From Blasia pusilla (Eukaryota > Marchantiophyta > Marchantiopsida > Blasiales): a stretch of DNA of 64,000 nucleotides. The translations under genes and the position numbers were made by a program. Location: contig CM114273.1 in the NCBI GenBank assembly GCA_050084515.1, positions 36,332,001 to 36,396,000 of the forward strand, written 5' to 3'. This document shows, one piece after another, positions 11,461-21,548 of the stretch; position 1 is the first letter of the stretch; each line of letters opens with the position of its first letter. The notes under the pieces are model-generated. The model worked only from the letters and a program-made list of their open reading frames with translations, ran no database searches and had not been told where the DNA came from.

Positions 11461-14400
11461 AGAACTTAAAATGAAGAAATGAAAATAAAGAAAAAACTAA
11501 TCACCATTTTTGGGAAAGTTGGAAGTTCTTTGGAGGATGTAATGTAGTTAACTTGCCCTTGAGGCTGTTTCAATGATTCTAAATTCTGGTGGTTTATGAA
11601 GTATGTGAATGCCCATACTGATAGAAAGTTTATGTGAAAAGTGAGTTGCTCACTATGTCACTTTAACGTCTCGAAGCCAAGTGGTTCAAAAATAAATAAC
11701 ATGATAAACGTGACCTGTCAGAGAATTTATAGTGATAGTTGGAGGTATAACCATTGCTACATGTTCATATGTGTCATTTTGCAACCATGCCCTTCTTTAC
11801 ACAATTGCAACCTTCTTTTTGCAATTACGTTTGTCTTTTTATAACCATAGAATTTACAATTTCTGACCATTCTTATGGTTGGAAATTTTGAACTCTCTCT
11901 TGATATTGTTCAAGATGCAAGCATAGAACTTCAATATGTCCTTTGTGATACCACTAAGTAAGTATATATATATAGAAAATTTATTATTGAACCAATAAAG
12001 GATGCCGTGATGTGCAAAGCCCATAGAGTATTGCAAGGAGTTGATGTTTGTAAACATTTGACTAGGTATATATAGGAGGAGAGATTGCTTTAGATGAGAG
12101 AGTTCAAAATATTTATTTTAGACTTATGACGTCTAAATTGGATGAATGGAGCAAGAAAGGAAGAAGAAACTTAACACAAACTCAACAAAAGTAAAGAGAT
12201 AAGGACCCTTGTCTTACAAGGTTTGCATGCTTTTTTTAAGCCTACTACCTTTAAATTGTCACAAGGATCATTTTTGCCAAATTTAGAATTTATTCTCCTC
12301 TAACTCATTATATTTCATACGCATTTTCACTATTGTACCTTACCAATTTGAGGCTTGGGAGTGCAGTATGAAATATGCCCCAAATAGTGGAGATCTGAGT
12401 GCAAAGTTAGTATATTTTGAGCTACAATATATCTTCATTAATGTGCAAGTAGTATAAAATAGTGGATGGAGTCAAATCAAAATTGAGGAAATTCATGGAT
12501 GAATGCCAAAAGATGTCAATGTGGAAATATGGTGTGAGTATCCAAAATGATTATTGAGGCTTTCAATATTTTTTTTCATAACATAACAAACTAAGACTTT
12601 AGTAAATATTATAGTGAACTTCCAAAAGAATCCAAATCCCTAAAACACCATACACTTTGGAAGAAAGTATTTCAGGATTTGAAATTTCTTAGATATATCT
12701 TTAGTGCATGACCAATTCATTGGAGATGTGGTTGAGATTGATGTCATTGAAGCAGCCATTCAAACCATTCAATTCATATAAATTCTAAATGCACCTTTTA
12801 GTATTGTGGTGCATCCACCTTCTACACCCTCTACAAGACCATGCATGAAGCAATGGGAGCCCCATTTCAGCTGGATTATGCATGCTAATTTAACCATATG
12901 TTGATCAAAGAATTCCATATGAAATTTCATTTGAAAAGCATGGGCAAATCAATGGCATGAAGTGGTTGAAAGATATGATTCATGAACTATCAAGAGATAT
13001 TCAAAGATGCTCTAAAGAAATCAAACTCTAGTTGAATATTGATGAAATACTCGAGTATCTTGAGGATGTAGCCGGATAACTCATTTAGAGGGTTCATAGT
13101 TCATATAAGATAAACCCTAGGAAAAAGGGTATCAGTTTTATCTACAGATTGTGCCATAAGTTGAGATATTGAGACTATTGGCGAGATGTTATTATTTCAA
13201 AAATACACTTTATCCATCTTGTTGAACAACATTCTCAACATTCTCAAAATGGAGATGTAGAAAAACATTTCCTATGATTGTGGCTCTAGTTTGTTAAGGA
13301 AGAAGATATACATCATAATGTGACATATGAGTCTCTTATTGGGACAATCGAAGCTAAGGTTCAGACTAGATTGCCATGGATGATGCATCTAATATTTGAG
13401 GCGCCAATACATTGTAGAGGCACGTTTAGTATTATAAATACTAGAACCTTCTATGATCATTCCAAAATACGTGCTCATTCTAGGACATTAAAGTCCTAGA
13501 TTTGGAAAAGAGGAAAAAAGTACATATGAAATAGAATCTATATTATTAAAATTTCATCTTTATAGAATCTACATAGAGTACCTCTTTGATTTTAAAATCC
13601 CTCCTATAGATATATTGCATTTTAGCCAATTTGGTCTTCACTCATGTCCTTGGATAATTAAGAGTAAATTTTGTGGGGATTGTTGTGGATTTGAAATCCA
13701 TTAGGGTTAAGCTATTAAGATAATGATGGAAACTTCAAATTACCCATCATTAGTCTTCGTTGTATCGCTCAAGTACCCACTAGTATCTTTTATTGGTATG
13801 CATTTTGTGAATATTAAAAATATCACCAAGTTCTTTAAATTTGGATATTTTGTTGTAATGCCTCATAAATTAGAATATTTGGTTTTGGTACGTATGAAAT
13901 GATTTTATGAGAAGTTTCTAGCATAGAATAAATTAAAATTTTTATCTTACATGATTTTTAATTGAGTGAATTGAATAAGTAATAATTGATTGTCAACAAT
14001 GGATGAGTTCTTGTATTTCAAAAATGTAAGGTGTATATAATTACTCCAAGTTGAATAATTAAAGTTATAAAATCTGGCAATTATTTATTTTGACTAAAAC
14101 ATCTAAAAGATCTAAAAATAGTGAAAATTTTATAAAAAATAGAAAGGATAAAGCAAGTTTTTCCTAGTAGGTGAAGATTTTTCCTTTCACAATCTTTGGC
14201 GATTCATGACAATGTACTACAAAGATATTTATGTTAAAGCATCCGGATAAGATTTTGACATGAACGTATATTGGGAAAATCTAAATGAAATTACCTCTTT
14301 TCAGGATATTAGATTGATTGTTACATTGTTAATAGACGTAATGTGGAAACCCCTTATTGTATCCTCGCTTATATGTTGAGAGGGAAATATGTGTGAAGTT

Positions 14401-14546
14401 TGATGGAGTAATAATGAACCTCAATAAAAACTCATTAGGGAAAACCCATTGGAAACGCTTGATGAAATGGCACTATGTTCCAAGTTTTTTCGGAGTATAC
14501 GAAGCATCCATATGATCTCATAGCTCACCATAGTATTTCGTCACCA
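11461..14546. other. AT-rich intergenic sequence, no gene seen
   Basis: About 3 kb of AT-rich sequence without a convincing coding frame. Faint plus-strand coding-like fragments (around 12.7-13.1 kb) are riddled with stops and match no family I recognise. A lone Helitron-like 5' start (A then TCTATATTATTAAAATTTC) lies at 13537 without a convincing matching 3' end. Confidence 0.5.
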
Positions 14547-14704
14547 TCTATATTATTTAGGGGGAGGGTGCCCTTCTAGGAGTGCCATCTCTCTCTACGA
14601 CATCTGTCCTTTTCAACCCGTAGGTAATTGACATATGTCCTTTGAAGTGCACGAACTTTGTCTCCTTCGGCAGACTCTCTTTCACCCATGCGGGCCTCGA
14701 CTAG
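14547..14704 (+). mobile_element. Short non-autonomous Helitron (158 bp)
   Basis: The 5' end is TCTATATTATTTAGGGGGAG preceded by host A at 14546. The 3' end is CTAG at 14701-14704 followed by host T, with CCCATGCGGG ending about ten bases before CTAG. Insertion between A and T, a TC start and a CTAG end after a terminal hairpin are the Helitron hallmarks. The 5' end closely matches the minus-strand copies at 33.8-34.0, 50.08 and 60.17 kb. The hairpin stem here is short (CCC/GGG). An internal TTGACATATGTCC sits where the relatives carry GACACGTG. No Rep/helicase is encoded. Confidence 0.7.
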
Positions 14705-14950
14705 TATAGTCTATTTTGGAAACTGGATTCTTTTGGAAATTGCCCGCAACAGTGAAACGTTTTCCGCTTATTCGCATGATACATCCGCACATCTTACGAA
14801 ACAACGAGTTTCTAGTTTTGAAATTTGACAGGTTCTTGTCGATTTCAAGCTACGGCCTTGAAATGTTTCTTTTTCCTCTTTTTTCCACGTGTTCGAAACT
14901 AGTTTCTCCCCACCCCTCTCGAACGGCCGTACAGCCGTTATCAAATCCTT

Positions 14951-15970
14951 TTAAAAAGAATGATTTTTTTTTCTAATATATTTTTGTTTTGAATGAGGAC
15001 AAGCTCCGCTAATCGACGAATGATGGCTTGTCCAGAACGCAGCGAGAGGGGAGCCGCCGGTGGGGTTTTCGCGCGTGTTGCCATTGGGACGTTTGGTGCG
15101 TCGAACGCAGGGGGAAGGCTTTGACCGAAGCGCTCGCCGCTCGCTCACGGGAGAGAAACGCGACGAAGGGACGTGACGTGGTGTTGATGGAAGTTGGCTG
15201 ACGTAAGGGGAAGTGACGTCACGTCCGCCGCTAGGGGATCGGACTATTGAGTGCGTTCCGGAGAGCGAGCGAGCCCACTCCCTCCCTCCAGCCGGAGTCC
15301 CGAGCGCCGGGACTCCGTGAGTCCTGCGTTCAAACTTCAAGCTTCTTCCATCCACATACGACGGAGTGACGAACCTGCGCGCGCTCACGGAAGCATGACA
15401 TCTATCTTTGTCGGGTTCTCCGACAAAGACATTTCCGGCACGGTTTCCTCCCACGAAAACTTCATGCATGCACTTGTGAAGTGCGACGTGAGACGAGCCT
15501 GTTGGCAATCTTACCGCCCAGACAACGGGTCCCCATGTCGCGGGATTCCGTCTCGCCACCAGACACGAGAGCGCAGTCCTCCGCACTCGCTCGTCTGCAG
15601 CGGAGGATAGATTATCTGAGATTCTGAGATCCTGCACCGCTCTACCTGTTGAGGTGATGCCGTGACTTTGCCGTCGCGTTTCGGAACACTGCTCAGAAGG
15701 CAGGGATGGGAAAAGACAGGGACACGACCACCTCTTTCCATTTCCGAAGTGGATCGATCGAAAGGCAGTTATCCATCGATTTGAAGGTCCAGAAATACAT
15801 GGACCGCGCCAGAGGTTGGATTCAAGCTGCGAATACGCACCGCCGTGAACGCCTTTTTTCCTTAGCAGAACGTCCACCCCGGATGCTTTTTCCCCGTAAT
15901 CAGTAGGAGCATTTCCGAAGCGTTCATTTCGATCGAATGAGATCAAAACTTTCTGGGCATGGGGGCGCAT
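14951..15970 (-). CDS. Long uninterrupted frame, function unknown
   Basis: The frame has 339 codons in a region of markedly higher GC than the surroundings. It is rich in Ser, Arg, Gly and Pro and shows no domain, membrane segment or signal peptide that I recognise. The C-terminal end (HSKQKYIRKKNHSF) runs into an AT-rich tract, which is not typical of a conserved protein end. A 119-codon frame overlaps it on the other strand, and bZIP-type ACGT boxes at 15168-15230 lie inside it, so the region may really be a promoter or 5' leader read in the other direction. I list it because a frame this long is notable; coding status is doubtful. Confidence 0.2.
   Translation of the reverse strand: MRPHAQKVLISFDRNERFGNAPTDYGEKASGVDVLLRKKGVHGGAYSQLESNLWRGPCISGPSNRWITAFRSIHFGNGKRWSCPCLFPSLPSEQCSETRRQSHGITSTGRAVQDLRISDNLSSAADERVRRTALSCLVARRNPATWGPVVWAVRLPTGSSHVALHKCMHEVFVGGNRAGNVFVGEPDKDRCHASVSARRFVTPSYVDGRSLKFERRTHGVPALGTPAGGREWARSLSGTHSIVRSPSGGRDVTSPYVSQLPSTPRHVPSSRFSPVSERRALRSKPSPCVRRTKRPNGNTRENPTGGSPLAAFWTSHHSSISGACPHSKQKYIRKKNHSF
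15168..15230 (+). promoter_or_regulatory. Cluster of ACGT-core (bZIP-type) boxes
   Basis: Within about 60 bases there are GGGACGTGACGTGG, GCTGACGTAAG and the palindromic GTGACGTCACGTCC. TGACGTCA and GACGTGG are typical plant bZIP (C-box/G-box hybrid) sites. The cluster borders the higher-GC 15.2-18 kb region and could be the promoter of an unassigned plus-strand transcript; direction is inferred. Confidence 0.4.
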
Positions 15971-18083
15971 CTAGTATCCGAGATTCACGCTGCTGTGCAT
16001 CATGATGTAGACCGTCAGCACGCCGGATAGAGTTCCTAGCCTGTACGCTCTAACCATAATAACAGGTGTCCATGCGATCTAAGACTTTATTCGGACCTTA
16101 AAGATAGACTGTTGAAGAGGTGGAAAGATTGGGGCACATCTTTTGCTCGTAGAAAGCTGGCTTGCCCGCGGAGGGTCAATTGACGCATCTGCACAGTCTA
16201 CTCAAAATATTGCACCTAAATTTAAAGGTTCACTCGATCGTGACGGATGAAGAAAAAATCTCTCAAGAGTGTTGATTAGCTGTAAAGTGAATATTAACCG
16301 CTGACAAGGCGCGCACGAAGGAATTTGTCTCCCGAAGTCAACGGCTGTCCCTCACGTTCACTTGTCGTGGACCATTCCGATCTACCACCGCTATTTCGAT
16401 TTCAATCAAGAAATTGCATGAGGAACTCGGCGCAGTCTTTAGGGCACATGAATTTTTCTGGTCGATCTGTGAACATCATTTAATTAACATCTTCTCATTC
16501 TTCTCCGCTAGCTTCATGCATCTGAAGATCCACGAAAAATACGAATAGAGGGAGGATGCATGCCGACTAATAGGACGTACTGTGCATCCACCGTAGTCTG
16601 GATCGGGTTATTTGGAGTCGACAGTCCAATCCAAGGGTGAAAGAAAACCCAATATGCGAAGGATATGATAAGCACCTAACAGACTGGGTGTGATCATGAG
16701 ACCATGAGTATTTGCGTCACCGAGTTATTTAGGATTATAAGCAATTGTCGAAGGGATCCTTGCGTGATTGTGAAAGTCAAATGTCCTCACACTGTCAGAT
16801 TTCGACGTAGCCGTTCGTCGATTGGTAGATCCCACTACCCTCGTGCTACCAGTAGTACTATCCTTTTCCGCTGACAGACATCCTACAATGATTCAATCGA
16901 CAACCACTGAGTAGCACTTGTTGTAATCGATGTGTCCAAACCATTCCCCCAGATCTCAGTACGAGGATTCCTTCAAAGGAAACAAATCTCGGCTCCCGTG
17001 TATTTTAAAAAAGACGCATCATAATCTTCGGGGAAAATTTGATTGTATTCATACCCCGAACCGTGACTAGCCACCAGGGGCTTGTGAGCCTCAGAATGTA
17101 TTATGAACCCCGCCACGGAAAGTGAGAACGACAACTGCCACAAGCCCAGCCAGCAACGTTTGATAATCTCTCGAAACATCCAATATCCGCTTCCGTGCTG
17201 CTTGAATAGTCTACAAGCAGCAACCGATAATTGGAGTCGAAAATCGAACACGACGATTTTGTGGCAAGGAAATTCACAATATCAAAGACTCATACGCAAA
17301 CGTGCTTCACATTGCCAAGCATCTCTCCATACCATACCTACCATAATTGTGATCGGCACCTTGTGTCCATATTTAAGAGCAATCACTTACATAATCCGTC
17401 GCAAGCTGCATTTCTCGCCTCGGATCCACTGCACTCAGAGTCCGGGGCCCATTCTTCGTTTGTTCGTGTATCTGGTCAACGTTAAAATTAAAATTGCAGC
17501 TAGTTCACCCACTTTTCCTTGACGAGCAAGCACGCCTGGCAGCGAGCGAGGTCCGATCATGATCCTCTGCTGGGACTTGGCTCTCCGCACGGAAGAAAGC
17601 GAAGAAGACAAGGGAAAAAATCCGTGAAGGAAAGATAGCACTCAACCATTGACGGAAACGGGATCTTGCAGAGTCTAAAGATCCGTCTAGGTCTGAACCA
17701 GACCATAGTTCAGCCTCTGCAGGAGTTCTTAACTAACCATCGGTTAGCTGGCGCGGGACAAGATTGTACCCATCCAAGGGTCAGTTGCACATGCGTCCCA
17801 GTCGAGCCGCGCCATTGTTGTCAAGCAATGGGGGCGGGGGGTGGTGGCATGGTTTACCTCTTTATCGGAACGTGTCACTTTCTAAGTGTACGGGGATAAA
17901 GGTGAGAGCTGGATGGACGGAAACGAAGGCCATAACTAGATGGCCAGAAACGCACGTGAAACTTTGACGTGTTACTCCCGACATATATTCATGCAGGGTC
18001 CGGCGAGTTTCAGATACTCTATACGAAGAATTCCTTTTTGAAACGATTGTTTTGTTTTATTTTATTTTGACATTAGATCCCCT
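15971..18083. other. Moderate-GC, possibly genic region without a recognisable protein
   Basis: Base composition is like the PIN and ACLB neighbourhoods, unlike the AT-rich repeats, and no repeat family seen elsewhere in the window occurs here. Frames at 16973-17251 (minus) and 17103-17522 (plus) overlap and neither resembles a known family. It could be an intron-rich lineage-specific gene, a non-coding transcript or old intergenic sequence; I could not decide. Confidence 0.35.
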
Positions 18084-18190
18084 ATCCCTCGCCTATCATT
18101 GGTACGATGATAGGCGAGGGATTCTTCGGGATTGACACGGGGCCATAACGAAATCATTGGCTCTTGCATGATCTTTGGCCCGTTATGGTC
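18084..18190. repeat. Two adjacent hairpins
   Basis: The first is a perfect 16 bp inverted repeat, ATCCCTCGCCTATCAT at 18084-18099 and its complement at 18107-18122, with a 7 base loop. The second follows 18 bases later: GGCCATAACG at 18141-18150 pairs with CGTTATGGTC at 18181-18190 with one mismatch, enclosing a further ATCAT/ATGAT pairing. They could be a fold-back element or lie in a transcript; no flanking duplication was found. Confidence 0.65.
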
Positions 18191-18435
18191 CATGAATTTT
18201 ATTCAAATTTTTTTCCCTTTGTATTTGTATTGACATTGTCAAGTAATAAAGGGATACGTGGGAATAATCCTATGTAATAAAAAGAACGTCCTAATAATCC
18301 TATTAGCATTAATTCTACACTTGGCTAAATCTATTTTTAATTATTAGAATGGAAAACTTCAAAAGATGATAAATATAAGATGAAGGAGTAAAGAAATGCA
18401 TAATGGAATGTAGACTAAAATGGTTGCTACCCAAC

Positions 18436-18660
18436 CAGGGTCCGGGTAGTTTTTGGCGAGAACCAGTACATTTCCGGTCTTTATGGACGAGAACGGTAAT
18501 TTTGGATATTTTCTTGAATCGGGCCTGCTAAAGAGATACAAATACAAAGGAGGACCCCTCTACTCTACCGGTTTTTGGCCGTTGATTTGCAAAGTGAATC
18601 GGAAATTCTAAATTTCTACCGGCTAGGTCAACACGTAACCCTGGTTCTCCCCGGAGATTG
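18436..18660 (+). mobile_element. hAT-type MITE, family A copy 1 (225 bp)
   Basis: It begins CAGGGTCCGGGTAGTTTTTG and ends GGTTCTCCCCGGAGATTG. The ends are short inverted repeats around GTCCGGGGAG. The flanks TACCCAAC and TACCAACA look like an 8 bp target duplication with an indel. It aligns along its whole length with copies at 37215-37429 and 38959-39184, sharing the internal words ACATTTCCGGTCT, GGTTTTTGGCCG, CGGAAATTCT and AACACGTAAC. No coding capacity. Confidence 0.75.
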
Positions 18661-20150
18661 TACCAACACAAACATAAGTAGTTGATAAGACATGAATAGA
18701 TAGGGAAGTGAGGAGCCCCAACCACTTTTGCATGACATATAATGCCAAAACTAGTGCACTTTTTAATGCCATCCAGATGTATTGTAAAAAATAAGTAGCG
18801 AGTACATAAAAAGAAGGAGTACAAGAAGAGGCAAGATGATGGTTCAAGGAAGTGGTGAGCACATTTTATTAGGAGAGTATCAAAAGGCAGATGTAAGTGT
18901 CCATAAACTTCCACTACAATAGAAATAAATCTATTGATCATATATATGATAGTTGAACTTATCTCCTTGATTCTTGATGATGCTTTGGTGGTTGAACCTT
19001 TAATATTTGTCGCTGGAGACATAGAGTGAGGTATATGTTGGATTACCAACCACCACATCACCCATTATCCAAAATCCATTCGAGACATAAGAAAATCAAC
19101 TCTTTAAGAAGAGGTTGCTTGTGTAGTTAAAGGTAGGACATCATAGAGCTCCTCTTGCCCCCACAATGTACCCTATAATAGTATGAGCGACCAAGGCTAT
19201 TGTGTCTCTAATCACATCATATAAGGTCACACATATATTTAGTTCAGTGCATTTTTTCAAAATCTAATATCTTAATACAAAGAATAAGATAGTAAATAAT
19301 CCTATAAAAAGAAAAGTTTTTTAAGGAAATTGATTCTTTTTTTCATAAAATTCGTACATGAAAATATGAAAATAGAAATATAGCACATGCACACATGCCC
19401 ATGTGGAATATGGACAAGCCTTTTTTCCTTGCGAGAAATCTTAAAGACGCATGGTGTTCACAAAGATATTTCAATCAATTACAAATTTTTAATTAGTGTC
19501 TGTGAGCTTCGGTCCGTCTTAGGATGGACATGTCCATATGGGCCTTATCATTCGCATCCCACACTTACCTTCCTACCTAATTCCGCATGGCACCTCCTCT
19601 CTTGGCTTCTATCCATCATGCGCCTTGCTTGCCCAAGCCAAACACGAGCTCCACATGGGAGGGCGGTTTTTTTTAAATGTTTTTTGAGGCCCACACGGTA
19701 TGAATACATGCGGGAGGGTGGGGGCCGTGGGACACAGCCCCCACCCTTGAGTGGACATGGATGGGGGTTGCGGTAGGGATGCGGGCCACATTGCAAAAAC
19801 AGGTGCACTGGGAGTATTTGGACACTTCCCTTGAGAATCACAGTCTTGCCCCTTCTCATAGTCCCTACTTATTATGGGCAATGCATCTTGATAGTTTACA
19901 ATATTATGCACAAGTTTTGGCGTTGTTAGCTTGAGCCAAAATGATTGGGGCTACTCACTTCATCATCCATGTGAAGTGAGAGAGGTGGTCTTCTCATATT
20001 TGTTTCAACTTCTAAGCAAGCTATCAAATGTGTACCTAGCTTTGTATTTGCTACAATTCTTTGTCCTTCTTTTTATTCAATTCTCTTTTACCCTTCTTTT
20101 TTTGCAATTCTCTTTTTGCTTGAGGAAGTTGGATTGTTGTTACTTTGTTT
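18661..20150. other. Spacer with one GC-rich hairpin
   Basis: The sequence is mostly AT-rich. A perfect 10 bp inverted repeat, GGGTGGGGGC at 19716-19725 and GCCCCCACCC at 19737-19746, stands in a short GC-rich patch (about 19.5-19.8 kb) that may be another decayed MITE. Frames on both strands here (for example 18528-19061 minus) have no recognisable motif and the latter overlaps the MITE. Confidence 0.5.
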
Positions 20151-20213
20151 TTCCTCTTTTGAGTTTCTTTTATTAGAAAATAATTTTATAATAAAATAAA
20201 CTCAAAAGAGGAA
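20151..20213. repeat. Long near-perfect hairpin
   Basis: TTCCTCTTTTGAGTTT at 20151-20166 pairs with its complement at 20198-20213. After one mismatch the stem continues as TTTTATTA/TAATAAAA, giving about 25 paired positions around a 13 base loop. It lies about 300 bases upstream of the PIN TATA box in AT-rich DNA. It is probably a collapsed fold-back element, though it could serve as a terminator-like or small-RNA-producing structure. Confidence 0.7.
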
Positions 20214-20503
20214 TTATTTAATTATTTTTTCTAGTAAAACGGATTTTTCCTTTGATTTTTTTAAATAAGGTGGGTTTACTAAATTTCCCTTTTGAAATAA
20301 AATAAATAGACTTAGAATCTCCTCCTTCGTGTTTAATGTGCGTCTCGAACGCGGAATGATGCGCTTCGATGGAAAGAACAAAGATGCACTTCGATGGAAA
20401 GAGGGGGACTCAAAGAGTCAAAACCTGAAGGCCACAGGTCTTTTCTTTCTTCTCGAAGGAGGAGAAGCGGCCGAGCGAAGAAGCTCGTCATTCTCTCGCG
20501 CTC

Positions 20504-20510
20504 TATAAAT
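20504..20510 (+). promoter_or_regulatory. TATA box, probable PIN promoter
   Basis: CTCTATAAATTC stands in a GC-rich, plant-promoter-like stretch about 1.04 kb upstream of the PIN start codon. Transcription would begin near 20535-20540 and give a leader of about 1 kb, either unspliced with upstream frames (for example from 20536) or with a leader intron. Placement is by position and composition only. Confidence 0.4.
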
Positions 20511-21548
20511 TCGGAGCGCGGCCGATAGTTGTCAAATGCGCGCTCGCCCCCTCTCCCGCTTCAGTCTGTTCATGAGGCGGGCTTCTGGGGTCGCATTGTC
20601 GTATGAACGTACGGGAAGGACGAGCTTGATCATGGCTGGGCTGCGGTGGGAGGGAAGACGATCGGAAAGATCGGATTGCGGGAGGGAGGGCGAACACGGA
20701 GGTGTTTTCGGTTCTCCGTGATTTAGGCCACATGGCCGCTGTCGAGTGCGGAGAGGAGATGCGGAGTTTTTTTTTCGGCTTGTTTTGGTGTTGTGTGTTT
20801 CGAGTTGCGCGTGAGGTCGATTTGTGGACGTCGGGAATCGCTGTAGGTCGAAATCTGCGCGAGGAAGAAGTTTCGACGCGTGCGCCTTTGCGACGTTTGC
20901 AATTTACTCCAAGAGATTTTCAGAAGCTTGGACGTTGTTGAGAGCGCGCATTCATTTGATTGATTCGACTCCGTGTTTTCGACTCTTGAGGCTCATGCGT
21001 CTGACGTTGCCCATGCGCGCATGCGGTGCCTGAATTGTATTTCGCTGCTGCTCGTCTCAACGCTGAATCCGCATGTCAGGGATTGCGGGAGAAAAAACCA
21101 ATTCTGATCAATCTGATACATGGTTACACACTTCACGCTGCTAGGTGGGAGAATTAATCCCTTCTCTCCTATCTGCCTAGCCTGTGCGAAGGCGTACGGC
21201 AAAGTCTGCGTACGGCAAAGTCTGAGTACGTGAAATCGTTTTTTCATGGGATTTCTGGTATACACTAAAATGCGGAAGTCGCTACCAGCTGCAGAATTAA
21301 TTCCAAGTCTAGATTGTGAAAGTTCTACTCCCTGATCGTTTAACCTTCGTAGTGTGAAACGGACTCCGAAGGAAAATTAGGCCTTGCTTTCAGAAAATGT
21401 AACATACACCGGAGAGATCATTAACTTGTAGTGAAGCGAAGCATCCGTCATGATCTGATCATACATTGCATAATATAGCTGTAAAAAGTTGCTCGTGTAG
21501 AAAGCCCAGGAACTAGATAGATTTGACTCGTCTAACTCATCTAAAATC

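Noticed and set aside
13537-14704. A possible long Helitron from TCTATATTATTAAAATTTC at 13537 to CTAG at 14704
   Set aside because: A closer start, TCTATATTATTTAGGGGGAG at 14547 preceded by A, gives a 158 bp element matching the size and sequence of the others; the 13537 start has no convincing partner.
18528-19061. 177-codon minus-strand frame
   Set aside because: It overlaps the hAT MITE at 18436-18660 and has no motif; part of it is transposon sequence.
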